Position numbers and translations under genes: made by a program. A stretch of 64,000 bases of DNA, from assembly GCF_018129025.1 (NCBI RefSeq), contig NZ_JAAEDI010000011.1, positions 62,001-126,000 of the forward strand. The letters run 5' to 3'. Below, one piece after another: positions 24,335-32,508 of this stretch. The stretch comes from Neoroseomonas terrae (lineage in GTDB: Bacteria > Pseudomonadota > Alphaproteobacteria > Acetobacterales > Acetobacteraceae). Numbering within the stretch: the stretch's first letter is position 1; each line of letters begins with the position of its first letter. The notes under the pieces are model-generated. The model was given only the letters and a program-made list of their open reading frames with translations, did no database searches and was not told the origin of the DNA.

Positions 24335-25717
24335 ATGGATGCCGGAACAACCACCACGGCGCGGCCGGGCCCGGCCGTGGAGGCCCGCGCGACGCTCGCG
24401 CTCGCCGGCCCTATCGTGCTCACCAACCTGTCGCAGATGGCGCTGGTGCTGACCGAATCGATGCTGCTGGGGCGGCTGGGCACCGAGGCGCTGGCGGCCG
24501 GCGTGCTGGGGTCGAGCCTGTTCTTCGCGCTGCTGGCCCCGGGCTTCGGGCTGGCACTCGCCGCCGCGCCGCTACAGGCGCAGTGCCGCGGTGCCTCGCG
24601 GCTGCCGGGCGGTGCGGGGCGTGGGTGGGTGCGCGACATGCGGAAGGGCACGCGCGCGGCGCTGTGGGCCTCGGCGCTCGCCATCCTCGCGACCTGGCCG
24701 GTGATGTGGAATGCCGCGCCCGTGCTGCGAGCCCTGGGGCAGGACCCGACGCTTGCACTGCTGGCGCAGGACTACGCCCGCGGGGCGATGTTCGCCATGC
24801 CGAGCTTCTGCGCCTTCGTCGTGCTGCGCGGCTTCCTCGCGGCGATGGAGCGGCCGGCGGCGGCGATGTGGGTCTCGCTCGCGGCCGTCGCGCTGAACCT
24901 GCCGGTCGCCTGGGCGCTGATCTTTCCCGCCGGGTTCGGCGTGCAGGGGGCGGGGCTCGCCGTCGCGATCGTGGACGCCGCGATGCTCGCCGCGCTGCTG
25001 CTGGTCATCCATCGCGACCGTGTGTTCCGCCGCTTCCGGCTGCTGGGCAGGGTCTGGCTGCCGCGGCTCGCACCGCTGAAGGAGGTGGCGCTGGTCGGGC
25101 TGCCGATCGCCGGGTCCATGCTGCTCGAGATCGGGGTATTCAGCGCCGCCGCCTTCGCCATGGGCTGGTTCGGCGCCGTGGCTGCGGCGGCACACGCCAT
25201 CGCGATCCAAACCGCCTCCGCCACCTTCATGGTGCCGTTGGGCGTCGGCCAGGCGGTGACGGCGCGCGTCGGGCTGGCTACCGGAGCCGGGGACCTGCCG
25301 GGCGCACGCCGCGCCGGCTGGGTGGGGATCGGGCTCGGCGCCGCGTTCATGGCCACGATGGCAGTGCTGCTGATCGTGGCGGCGCCGGGCATCGCCGGGC
25401 TGTTCCTGGACCCGACCCTGCCCCGCGCCGTCGAGGCGACGGCACTGGCGGCAACGCTCCTGGTCGTGGCCGGGCTGTTCCAGCTCGGCGACGGCATCCA
25501 GGTGGTCGCCGCGGGCGCCCTGCGCGGGCGGAAGGATACCAGGGTGCCCATGCTGCTCGCGGCGCTCGGCTACTGGGGGATCGGACTGCCGAGCGGGCTG
25601 GCGCTGGCCCATCTCGCCGGCTGGGGACCGGTCGGTGTGTGGCTCGGGTTGTTCATCGGCACCGGGATCGTGGCACTACTGATGCTGGGTCGGTGGCGGC
25701 GGATGGCGGCGGCGTAG
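24335..25717 (+). CDS. MATE family cation-coupled drug/metabolite exporter
   Basis: A 460-residue integral membrane protein with about 12 hydrophobic helices in two similar halves. The N-terminal ALAGPIVLTNLSQMALVLTESMLLGRLGTEALAA is the hallmark of NorM-type MATE transporters, which use Na+ or H+ to expel cationic compounds. Length is normal for the family. It is transcribed divergently from the exported hydrolase and convergently with the class II aldolase gene. The substrate is unknown. Confidence 0.92.
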   Translation: MDAGTTTTARPGPAVEARATLALAGPIVLTNLSQMALVLTESMLLGRLGTEALAAGVLGSSLFFALLAPGFGLALAAAPLQAQCRGASRLPGGAGRGWVRDMRKGTRAALWASALAILATWPVMWNAAPVLRALGQDPTLALLAQDYARGAMFAMPSFCAFVVLRGFLAAMERPAAAMWVSLAAVALNLPVAWALIFPAGFGVQGAGLAVAIVDAAMLAALLLVIHRDRVFRRFRLLGRVWLPRLAPLKEVALVGLPIAGSMLLEIGVFSAAAFAMGWFGAVAAAAHAIAIQTASATFMVPLGVGQAVTARVGLATGAGDLPGARRAGWVGIGLGAAFMATMAVLLIVAAPGIAGLFLDPTLPRAVEATALAATLLVVAGLFQLGDGIQVVAAGALRGRKDTRVPMLLAALGYWGIGLPSGLALAHLAGWGPVGVWLGLFIGTGIVALLMLGRWRRMAAA

Positions 25718-25737
25718 GCCCGGAACCGGACCTCCGC

Positions 25738-26364
25738 TCACCGGCCATACGCCGCGAACTGCGCCGCGGCCTCTGCCAGGTCGCGCTGCTTCAGCAGCAC
25801 GGGCCTCAGCCCCGCTGCCAGCAGGTCCAGGTACTGTCCCGCGAGATTCTCCACCTCCAGCGCCAATATCACCGCCGCCTCCAGCGTGGCGGCGCACGCG
25901 ACGACGCCGTGATTGGCGAGCAGCACCGCGCGCCGGCCCTTCAGCGCCGTCACGCAGTTCCGCGCGAGCGCCTTCGTACCGAAGGTCGCATGCGCCGCGC
26001 AGCGGATCGGCCCACCGGCGAGCAGCACCATGTAGTGAAAGGCCGGAATCCCCCGCCCTGCGCAGGCCAGCGCCGTCGCGCGCGGGCTGTGCGTGTGAAC
26101 CACGGCGCCGAATTCGGGCCGCGCGGCGTAGATCGCCGCATGAAGGCGCCATTCGGAGGATGGCTGCCGCTGCGCGCCGGCCGCAGGCGTGCCGTCCAGA
26201 CCAAGGTGCACCGGATCGGCCGCGGTCATCCCCGCATAGGGCAGCCCGGCCGGGGTGATAACGAAGCCGGTGCCGTCACCGATGGAGAGATTGCCCGATT
26301 TCGACGGCATCATCCCGGCCGCGTCGAGGCGCTGCGCCGCGGCGACGAGGTCGGCGGCGCTCAC
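25738..26364 (-). CDS. Class II aldolase/adducin family protein
   Basis: A 208-residue zinc aldolase-family protein. The zinc ligands are seen in VVHTHS and in ANHGVV, and the N-terminal SGNLSIGDG binds substrate phosphate/carboxylate in L-fuculose-phosphate-aldolase relatives. The start is a GTG at 26364 whose last two bases form part of the TGA of the upstream membrane-protein gene (GTGA overlap); the longer frame is spurious. It is the third gene of the UxaA operon, consistent with cleavage or decarboxylation of a product derived from the hexonate. A specific activity, for example fuculose-phosphate or 3-oxo-tetronate-phosphate type, cannot be assigned. Confidence 0.85.
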   Translation of the reverse strand: MSAADLVAAAQRLDAAGMMPSKSGNLSIGDGTGFVITPAGLPYAGMTAADPVHLGLDGTPAAGAQRQPSSEWRLHAAIYAARPEFGAVVHTHSPRATALACAGRGIPAFHYMVLLAGGPIRCAAHATFGTKALARNCVTALKGRRAVLLANHGVVACAATLEAAVILALEVENLAGQYLDLLAAGLRPVLLKQRDLAEAAAQFAAYGR

Positions 26365-26618
26365 GCTGACAGGGCACCGGCGATGGCCGCCAGCATCAGG
26401 CAGCCGATCGCATAGCACCACCGCTTCAACGTCGCGCGCATATGCGGGCGCGCCGCCTCCGGCACGCGGCTCGACACGAAGAACCAGTCCCAACCGTTGA
26501 ACAGCAGGCGCGCGCCGCCGATGCGGACGGCTTGATACGCCGCGACGAGCGCCGCCAGGGCAAAGACGCCCGACGCGGCGGCGAACAGCCAGGCGATCAC
26601 GTGCAACACCGCACTCAC
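26361..26618 (-). CDS. Small two-helix membrane protein in the uxaA operon
   Basis: An 85-residue protein with hydrophobic helices at about 5-27 and 65-84, separated by a polar loop containing FNGWDWFF. The start is a GTG at 26618 embedded in the UxaA stop (ATGTGAGTG), and its own TGA overlaps the GTG of the aldolase gene. This double overlap argues that it is real and translated together with both enzymes. I do not recognise the family. A transporter accessory subunit or membrane anchor is possible. Confidence 0.65.
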   Translation of the reverse strand: MSAVLHVIAWLFAAASGVFALAALVAAYQAVRIGGARLLFNGWDWFFVSSRVPEAARPHMRATLKRWCYAIGCLMLAAIAGALSA

Positions 26619-28150
26619 ATCGTCGCGCCCAGCACCCATGGCGCGAATTCCTGCGCCCCGAATCCCATCGCCTCGCTTTTGGTGGGTTCGCCCGACGCCG
26701 TGCGCAGCATCAATTCGAAGATGCGTTCGCCGCAAGCAGCGACGCCTTCCTCGCCGGCGACGATGGTGCCGCAGTTGATGTCCATATCCTCCGACAGCCG
26801 TTCATACATCGCCGTGTTGGTCGCCAGCTTGATCGACGGCGCCGGCTTCATCCCGAACACCGACCCGCGCCCTGTCGTGAAGCAGACGAGGTTGGCACCG
26901 CCCGCCACCTGCCCCGTCGCCCCCACCGGGTCGTAGCCCGGCGTGTCCATGAAGACGAAGCCCTTGGCGGTGACCGGCTCGGCATAGCGATACACGTCGA
27001 CCAGATTCGTCGTGCCCGCCTTCGCCATGGCGCCGAGCGACTTCTCGAGGATCGTCGTCAGCCCACCGGCCTTGTTCCCTGGGGATGGGTTGGCGTTCAT
27101 CTCGGCCCCTTCGCGCGCGGTGTACCCCTCCCACCACGTCATCACGTCGACCAGCTTCTGCCCGACCTCCCGCGACACGGCCCGGCGCGTCAGCAGGTGT
27201 TCCGCGCCGTAGGTCTCGGGCGATTCCGACAGGATCACCGTGCCGCCATGCCGCACGACCAGATCGGACGCCGCGCCGAGCGCCGGGTTCGCGGTGATGC
27301 CGGAATAGCCGTCCGACCCTCCGCATTGCAGCGCGACGCACAGTTCGGAGGCCGGCACCGGCTCTCGCCGCGCCTTGTCGGCCTCGACCAGGACCTCCTT
27401 CACGAAGTCCATCCCTTTCAGCACGGTCGCGCGCGATCCGCCGCTGTCCTGGATGTCCATGCTGCGCAGCCGCCCGGTCAGCTTCTGCTCCTCCAGCATC
27501 GGGCCGAGCTGGTTCACCTCGCAGCCCAGCCCGATCGCGATGACGTGGGAGAAGTTCGCATGTCGCGCGAAGCCCGCGAGCGTTCGCCGCAGCACGCGCA
27601 GCGGCTCGTCCATCGTCATGCCGCAGCCGGTCTTGTGCGTCAGGGCGACCACGCCATCGACCTGCGGCCAGTCGGTCAGCGGGTCGTGGCCGGTGATCGG
27701 GTTGCGCTCGAACTGCCGCGCGATCAGCTCCGCGACGTGCGCCGAGCAGTTCACGCTGGTGACGATGCCGATGTAGTTCCGCGTCGCGACGCGCCCATCG
27801 GCGCGGCGGATGCCCATGAAGGTCGCAGGGGTGTCAACATAGGCGGTCGGCTTCGCATCGACGCCCCAGGCATAGTCACGCGAGAAGTCGCCCATCTCGC
27901 AGTTGTGGGTGTGGACCCAGGCGCCGGGTTCGATGGCATCCGTCGCGAAGCCGATGATCTGGCCGTAGCGGCGGATCGGTTCGCCCTTCCCGATCGGCCG
28001 GATCGCGACCTTGTGCCCGGCGGGGATGCGCCGCCCGCCCACGGTCACGCCCGGGGCGACCTGCGTGCCCGGTTGCAGGACGGTTCGCGCGATGACCACC
28101 CCGTCATCGGCGTGCAGACGGATCACGGGCGGCAGCGTCGTGGCGTCCAT
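26615..28150 (-). CDS. UxaA-family altronate/galactarate-type dehydratase
   Basis: A 511-residue full-length UxaA protein. An N-terminal SAF domain (about 1-110) includes the HTHNCEMGDFSRDY motif. The catalytic part has TSVNCSAHVAELIA, THKTGCGM and GLGCEVNQ, with conserved cysteines for an iron centre. The family dehydrates D-altronate, D-galactarate or related aldonates to 2-keto-3-deoxy acids. An AGAGAGACA ribosome binding site precedes the ATG. It is first in a tightly coupled operon with a small membrane protein and a class II aldolase. Exact substrate is uncertain. Confidence 0.9.
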   Translation of the reverse strand: MDATTLPPVIRLHADDGVVIARTVLQPGTQVAPGVTVGGRRIPAGHKVAIRPIGKGEPIRRYGQIIGFATDAIEPGAWVHTHNCEMGDFSRDYAWGVDAKPTAYVDTPATFMGIRRADGRVATRNYIGIVTSVNCSAHVAELIARQFERNPITGHDPLTDWPQVDGVVALTHKTGCGMTMDEPLRVLRRTLAGFARHANFSHVIAIGLGCEVNQLGPMLEEQKLTGRLRSMDIQDSGGSRATVLKGMDFVKEVLVEADKARREPVPASELCVALQCGGSDGYSGITANPALGAASDLVVRHGGTVILSESPETYGAEHLLTRRAVSREVGQKLVDVMTWWEGYTAREGAEMNANPSPGNKAGGLTTILEKSLGAMAKAGTTNLVDVYRYAEPVTAKGFVFMDTPGYDPVGATGQVAGGANLVCFTTGRGSVFGMKPAPSIKLATNTAMYERLSEDMDINCGTIVAGEEGVAACGERIFELMLRTASGEPTKSEAMGFGAQEFAPWVLGATM

Positions 28151-28182
28151 TGTCTCTCTCCCTGGTCGGGCGGGAGCCTACA

Positions 28183-28208
28183 GCATGATCCGCCGCCGTG
28201 GATCATGC
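28183..28208. promoter_or_regulatory. 9-bp inverted repeat upstream of uxaA-like gene (possible operator)
   Basis: GCATGATCC and GGATCATGC are exact inverted arms separated by 8 nt, centred about 45 bp before the uxaA-like ATG. No T-run follows on either strand, which argues against an intrinsic terminator for the dioxygenase gene ending at 28236. It is a candidate operator for a regulator encoded elsewhere. Confidence 0.4.
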
Positions 28209-28235
28209 GGTTTCGGGCGTCTGGTGTGCGGCGGG

Positions 28236-29105
28236 TCAGCCCGCCACGGTCGTGCGGAACATCAGCCGCTGGTGCCGCGCAGGATCGAACAGGCTGGCCG
28301 TGTGCAGCGTGGCCAAATTGTCCCACACGACCAGATCGCCCGCCTGCCAGCGATGGCGATAGACGTAGCGGTCGCGGGTCGCGTGCTCCATCACCTCGGC
28401 AATCAGGGCGTGGCCTGTAGCCGGCGGCAGGCCCTCGACATGGCTGATCACCGACGGGCAGATGAACAGCGACGGTCGCCCGGTGACGGGGTGGCGCCGC
28501 ACCAGCGGCTGGGACACGGGCGGGAAGCGCCGCCGCGCCTCCTCCGACAGCCTCGGCCGGCCCGGCGTGTGGCGGCGGTTCCACTCGGACAGCGTGTCGA
28601 GATCGTGCACGCCGTTCAGCCAGGCGATGCGCGCCCGCAGCGCCGCGGGCAGCTCGGCATAGGCTGCGACGGCATCGAGCAGCCAGGTCTCGCCACCCTC
28701 GGGCGGGCAGATCACGCCGTAGAACAGCGAACAGAGGCTCGGCCGGTCGCGGAAGCTGCTGTCGGCGTGCCATTGCTCGACGCCGGTCGCGAAATTCGCC
28801 CGCATCCGGTCGTCCGCGTAGTTGCCGACGAGAAAGATCTCCGGATGGTCGGGATGCGTATGGGCCGAGGCCGAATGCATTTCCAGCGCGCCCAGGCGCC
28901 GGCTGAAGGCAACCAATGCCGCCGGATCGTTCGGAACGTTGCGCAGCAGCAGGAAGCGATGCTGGTGCAGCGCCGCGCGGAAGGCCCCGATCTCCGCGTC
29001 GGGGAGGTCGCCGTCGAGGCGGAAGCCGCTCAGCTCGGCGCCGAAGGTCGCACCCACCGGGCGCAGGTCGAGCATGTCGGGGTCAGGGGCGAGGCCGGCG
29101 CTCAT
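28236..29105 (-). CDS. TauD/TfdA family Fe(II)/2-oxoglutarate dioxygenase
   Basis: A 289-residue protein started at the ATG of MSAGLAPD, preceded by GGAG. The iron ligands are visible: H-x-D in EQWHADSSF and the distal His in LATLHTASLF, with the 2-oxoglutarate-binding Arg in QRLMFRTTV. TauD/TfdA enzymes hydroxylate sulfonates, aryloxyacetates, carnitine-like or other carboxylates and release CO2 and succinate. The substrate is not evident. The gene is divergent from the TPP-riboswitch gene and 85 nt upstream of uxaA on the same strand, so it may be part of that unit. Confidence 0.9.
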   Translation of the reverse strand: MSAGLAPDPDMLDLRPVGATFGAELSGFRLDGDLPDAEIGAFRAALHQHRFLLLRNVPNDPAALVAFSRRLGALEMHSASAHTHPDHPEIFLVGNYADDRMRANFATGVEQWHADSSFRDRPSLCSLFYGVICPPEGGETWLLDAVAAYAELPAALRARIAWLNGVHDLDTLSEWNRRHTPGRPRLSEEARRRFPPVSQPLVRRHPVTGRPSLFICPSVISHVEGLPPATGHALIAEVMEHATRDRYVYRHRWQAGDLVVWDNLATLHTASLFDPARHQRLMFRTTVAG

Positions 29106-29248
29106 GTACAGATCTCCAGAGGTCTGCGCAGGCCGGGACGGGCGTGATTGGGCGCGCTGCGGCGCCGCCCGCAGCATGCCGGGGGAGAGGCCGCGGCGCC
29201 AGCCATGCCCTTGCCGCCGGCGCCGAATGCGATCAATTTGATGACGGA

Positions 29249-29340
29249 CACCTTGGGGAGCCCCGTCCGGGGGCTGAGAGGCGGGCTTCACCCGCGACCC
29301 ATGGAACCTGATCCGGTTCGGACCGGCGAAGGGAACGGTG
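29249..29340 (+). ncRNA. TPP riboswitch (THI element)
   Basis: The core matches the thiamine-pyrophosphate aptamer. Stem P1 is CACC (29249-29252) with GGTG (29337-29340). GGGGAGC, then the pyrimidine-sensor CTGAGA (29274-29279), the P3 hairpin GCGGG/CCCGC (29281-29295), the conserved GGAACCTGATC (29303-29313) and the pyrophosphate-sensor loop GGCGAAGGGA (29325-29334) follow in order. It sits about 100 nt upstream of a family-5 solute-binding protein, so that gene should be repressed by intracellular TPP. Confidence 0.93.
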
Positions 29341-29408
29341 CCACCCGTTCGTCCGCGCGTTTAGCCCGTGAAGGGGGCCGTGCGCGCGGTCGCGCCGCGG
29401 GCGTCGTT

Positions 29409-29426
29409 CTCCATGCCGGCATGGAG
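29409..29426 (+). promoter_or_regulatory. Palindromic hairpin occluding the riboswitch-controlled ribosome binding site
   Basis: CTCCATGCCGGCATGGAG is an 18-nt perfect palindrome. Its 3' arm, together with the next G, contains the Shine-Dalgarno GGAGG (29423-29427), about 10 nt before the ATG at 29438. It is a natural expression platform for a translation-inhibiting TPP riboswitch, the usual mode in proteobacteria. I see no intrinsic terminator between the aptamer and the gene. Confidence 0.6.
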
Positions 29427-29437
29427 GTACGAAGGTT

Positions 29438-31015
29438 ATGCATCGCCGCGCCGTGCTTGCCGCCGCCCTGGCCACGCCCCTCGCGCGCGCCGCCGTCGCG
29501 CAGGATGCGCGCGGTCGCCTCCTGCGCTTCATGCCGCAGGCCGCCCTCGCCTCGTTGGACCCGGTGTTCAACCCGAGCACCATCATCACCACCCATGCCT
29601 ATTGCGTGTTCGACACGCTCTACGGCGCCGACCGGTCGCTCACCGCGCGGCCGCAGATGGCGGAGGGCCATGTCGTCGAGGATGGCGACCGCACCGTGCG
29701 CATCCGCCTGCGCGACGGGCTGCGCTGGCATGACGGCGAACCGGTACGCGCCGCGGATTGCGTCGCCTCCATCAATCGCTGGGGCAGCCGCGACGGCTTC
29801 GGCGGGCTGCTGCTGCGCGCGACGGAGGAACTCGCCGCCGCCGACGACCGCACCATCGCCTTCCGCCTGAAACGCCCCTTCCCCGCCCTGTTCGACGCGC
29901 TAGCGAAGCCCGGCTCCTCCCCCTGCTTCATGATGCCGGAGCGCATCGCCAGCCTGCCGGCGGACCGCCCCCTCGGCGTCGAGCACATGATCGGGTCCGG
30001 CCCCTGGCGCTTCGTCGCCGCCGACTACGTGCAGGGCGCGCGCAGCACCTACGTCCGCAACGCCGACTACCGGCCCCGCAGCGAGCCCGCCGAGGCCGCG
30101 ACCGGCGGCAAGGTCGTGCATTTCGACCGCCTGGAACTGATCTGGATCCCCGATGGCGGCACGGCCGCGGCCGCGCTGCGCACCGGGGAGATCGACTGGA
30201 TCGAGTACCCCCTGCCCGACCTGGTCCCGGTGCTGGAACGCGATCGGCACACGAAGACGCAGATCTACGACCCGAACGGCTTCCTCGGCTTCCTGCGCTT
30301 CAACCACCTGCACCCGCCCTTCAACGACGTGCGGGTGCGGCGCGCGATCCGCGACGTGATCGTGCAATCGGACTTCATGTCGGCCGTCGCGCTGGAAGGG
30401 GACTGGCAGGAATGCCACGCCATGTTCCCCTGCGGCCTGCCCGACGTGGTGGAATTCCCCCCCGCGCCCCGTGGCGACGCCGCCATGGCCCGCGCGCGGG
30501 AGGCGATCCGCGCCGCCGGCTACAACGGTGAGCCGATCGTCCACATCAACCCGTCCGACTTCAACGCGGTGACGCAGCAGGGCCGGTTGACGGTCGAGTT
30601 GATGCGCCGCCTCGGGCTGAACATCCAGCCGGTCGAATCGGACTGGGCGTCGATCCTCGGCCGCCGCAACAACCGCAACCCGCCGGCACAGGGCGGGTGG
30701 AACCTGCACAACACCAACGGGCCGGCGGCGACCATCGCGAACCCCGCCGTCTCCTTCGCCATCCGCATGAACGGCCCGGCCGCCTGGCCCGGCTGGCCGG
30801 AGGATGCGGCGGTGGAGGAACAGGTGCAGGCCTGGGTCGACGCCCCGACGGCCGAGGCGCAGTCGGTGGCGATGCGGCGGCTTCAGGAACTCGCCTGGGA
30901 CGCCGTGCCATTTGCGCCGACCGGCCTGTTCCGGCTGCGGACGGCCTTCCGGTCCGACCTGACCGGGGTGTTGCAGGGGCCGAACCCGTTCGTGTGGAAC
31001 CTCAGGCGGGGGTGA
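29438..31015 (+). CDS. Family-5 extracellular solute-binding protein under TPP riboswitch
   Basis: A 525-residue ABC-type substrate-binding protein of the dipeptide/oligopeptide (SBP_bac_5) class. A signal peptide of about 22 residues ends in AVAQ. The family pattern appears as ARPQMAEGHVVEDGDRTVRIRLRDGLRWHDGEPVRAADCVAS (split over residues 70-110), then MIGSGPW and VRRAIRDVIVQ. Members deliver peptides, opines, nickel, haem or other solutes to an ABC permease. No permease or ATPase gene lies nearby; the next gene is convergent. The riboswitch implies a role in acquiring thiamine, a thiamine precursor or a related compound, which is unusual for this family. Confidence 0.9.
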   Translation: MHRRAVLAAALATPLARAAVAQDARGRLLRFMPQAALASLDPVFNPSTIITTHAYCVFDTLYGADRSLTARPQMAEGHVVEDGDRTVRIRLRDGLRWHDGEPVRAADCVASINRWGSRDGFGGLLLRATEELAAADDRTIAFRLKRPFPALFDALAKPGSSPCFMMPERIASLPADRPLGVEHMIGSGPWRFVAADYVQGARSTYVRNADYRPRSEPAEAATGGKVVHFDRLELIWIPDGGTAAAALRTGEIDWIEYPLPDLVPVLERDRHTKTQIYDPNGFLGFLRFNHLHPPFNDVRVRRAIRDVIVQSDFMSAVALEGDWQECHAMFPCGLPDVVEFPPAPRGDAAMARAREAIRAAGYNGEPIVHINPSDFNAVTQQGRLTVELMRRLGLNIQPVESDWASILGRRNNRNPPAQGGWNLHNTNGPAATIANPAVSFAIRMNGPAAWPGWPEDAAVEEQVQAWVDAPTAEAQSVAMRRLQELAWDAVPFAPTGLFRLRTAFRSDLTGVLQGPNPFVWNLRRG

Positions 31016-31027
31016 ACTGGATGAAGG

Positions 31028-31235
31028 TCGGAGGGGCCCTGCCCCTCCGAACCACCCCGCCAGGATGCTGGGCATCCTGGACCGCAATCTATTGGTGCCG
31101 GGCTTGGCGCGCGCGCCTCGGGCGCAGGGGCGGATTACGGCGCCGAGTCTGCCAGCGGCGCCCGGTACCAGGTTGAGGTTTGCAAAGGCCTTTCGGCCTT
31201 TGCTGGGGTGGCTTGGAGGGGCAAAGCCCCTCCAA
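31028..31235. repeat. Dispersed two-hairpin repeat, copy 2 (inverted pair)
   Basis: Two units face each other. Left: hairpin A 31028-31050 (stem TCGGAGGGGC, loop CCT) and hairpin 31060-31080 (stem CCAGGATGC, loop TGG). Right: hairpin B 31182-31203 (stem GCAAAGGCC, loop TTTC) and hairpin A 31213-31235 (stem TTGGAGGGGC, loop AAA). The element fills the space between the convergent solute-binding and SMR genes, and could act as a bidirectional terminator or be a REP/MITE-like unit. Confidence 0.75.
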
Positions 31236-31237
31236 CC

Positions 31238-31582
31238 TCAGTGCGCCACCGTCTTCGAAAACAGGTTCACCACCAGCACCCCGGCGATGATCAGCCCCAG
31301 CCCGATCAGTGCCGGCGCATCCAGCGTCTGGCGGAACCACACCCAGCCGACCGCCGAGATCAGCACGATCCCGACGCCCGACCAGATCGCATAGGCAATG
31401 CCCGTCGGCATTGTCCGCAGGGTCAGCGACAGCGCGTAGAAGGCGATGCCGTAGCCGATCACCGTGATCACGCTGGGCCACAGCCGTGTGAAGCCCTCGG
31501 ACGCCTTCAACGTCGAGGTTGCGATCACCTCAGCGACGATGGCGAGGCCAAGCCACGCATAGGCACTGCCTCCGGCCGCCAC
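31238..31582 (-). CDS. SMR family multidrug transporter (EmrE type)
   Basis: A protein of about 114 residues with four hydrophobic helices. The conserved proton/drug-binding Glu is in LAIVAEVIATSTLK (helix 1), and YAIWSGVGIV in helix 3 carries the conserved Trp. SMR proteins work as dimers exchanging cationic compounds for protons. A GTG at 31582 falls just after the eipB stop and gives the typical short N-terminus. A TTG at 31594 overlapping eipB is an alternative start. It is probably coupled to eipB. Confidence 0.88.
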   Translation of the reverse strand: MAAGGSAYAWLGLAIVAEVIATSTLKASEGFTRLWPSVITVIGYGIAFYALSLTLRTMPTGIAYAIWSGVGIVLISAVGWVWFRQTLDAPALIGLGLIIAGVLVVNLFSKTVAH

Positions 31583-31587
31583 CGGGC

Positions 31588-32475
31588 TCAGCAACCGCCG
31601 GGCACGGGCTCGAGCTTCACCATCCGGCCGTCCACCGCGAATTCGCGGAAGTCCATCAGCAGCTGGTCGGCCACGCCGTTCTCCCAGTAGCGGAGGGAGA
31701 CCTCATAGGACGGCGTCGTCGCGCCGCCGCCCTGCTGCTGCGCCTCACGGTCGAAGAAGGCGATTCGCATGCGCACCGAGCCGAGCGGCGAGAGCAGCGG
31801 GAACTCGGCGTTCTCGCGCGCCGCATCCCAAGCGGACAGCACCGTCGTCGTATCCTGCGACCCGTCGTCGGAGGTGCCGTCGAACAGCGGTCCGACCACC
31901 AGGCGCTGGCCGCTCCGCGCCGCGTTCAGCGCGATGATGGTGTGCCGGTTTGGCAGCATCGTGCCGGCGGGCAGGCGTTCCTCCTTCACCTCCGGCTCGC
32001 TGTAGCGGACCACGCCGGAACCGTCTGGGTTCAGCTCGGCTTCGCCGGCGATGCGCTGCGTGACCGCGCCCTGGGTCATCTGCGTCAGGGTGAAGCGAAG
32101 GTGGCGGCCATCCTTCGATTCGACCGTGGAGTAGTCGGAGGCGGTCTCGATCTCCGTCCCTTCCCGGTCGGTCAGGGTCAGGGTGAAGCGCTGGCGCGTC
32201 GCCCAGCCATCGCAGGCATCGACCAGCTCATAGATCATGCCGCCGCGCGCGCTGGTCAGGTTCCCGTCGCGGGACGGCGCGAGCGACAGCCGGTAGGCGG
32301 CGCGATGCGCCAGCAGATGCCGCGCCTCGATCGGCTGGCCCATCGGCACAGCTGCCGCCGCGGGGGCAGCAGGCGTGGCCGGCGCGGCGGGAGCAGGCGC
32401 CGCGGTCTGCGCCCCGGCCTGCGGCATCCCGAACAGCGTGCCGAGAACGAGGGCGGTAGTGATCGTCAGCCGCAT
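31588..32475 (-). CDS. eipB: Cell-envelope integrity protein EipB family (DUF1849)
   Basis: A 295-residue periplasmic protein with a signal peptide ending AGAQ, then an Ala/Pro-rich spacer. The DUF1849 domain follows, with LLAHRAAYRLSLAPS, ARGGMIYEL and DACDGW. In Brucella EipB folds as a spiral beta-barrel in the periplasm, holds a disulfide and supports envelope integrity. Two cysteines, Cys88 and the C-terminal Cys295, are placed to form that bond. DUF1849 is essentially alphaproteobacterial, which helps place the genome. It lies 33 nt downstream of aspS. Confidence 0.85.
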   Translation of the reverse strand: MRLTITTALVLGTLFGMPQAGAQTAAPAPAAPATPAAPAAAAVPMGQPIEARHLLAHRAAYRLSLAPSRDGNLTSARGGMIYELVDACDGWATRQRFTLTLTDREGTEIETASDYSTVESKDGRHLRFTLTQMTQGAVTQRIAGEAELNPDGSGVVRYSEPEVKEERLPAGTMLPNRHTIIALNAARSGQRLVVGPLFDGTSDDGSQDTTTVLSAWDAARENAEFPLLSPLGSVRMRIAFFDREAQQQGGGATTPSYEVSLRYWENGVADQLLMDFREFAVDGRMVKLEPVPGGC

Positions 32476-32508
32476 CGCGGGCTCCTGCTCCGGGGTGGTT
32501 CGGCCAAT

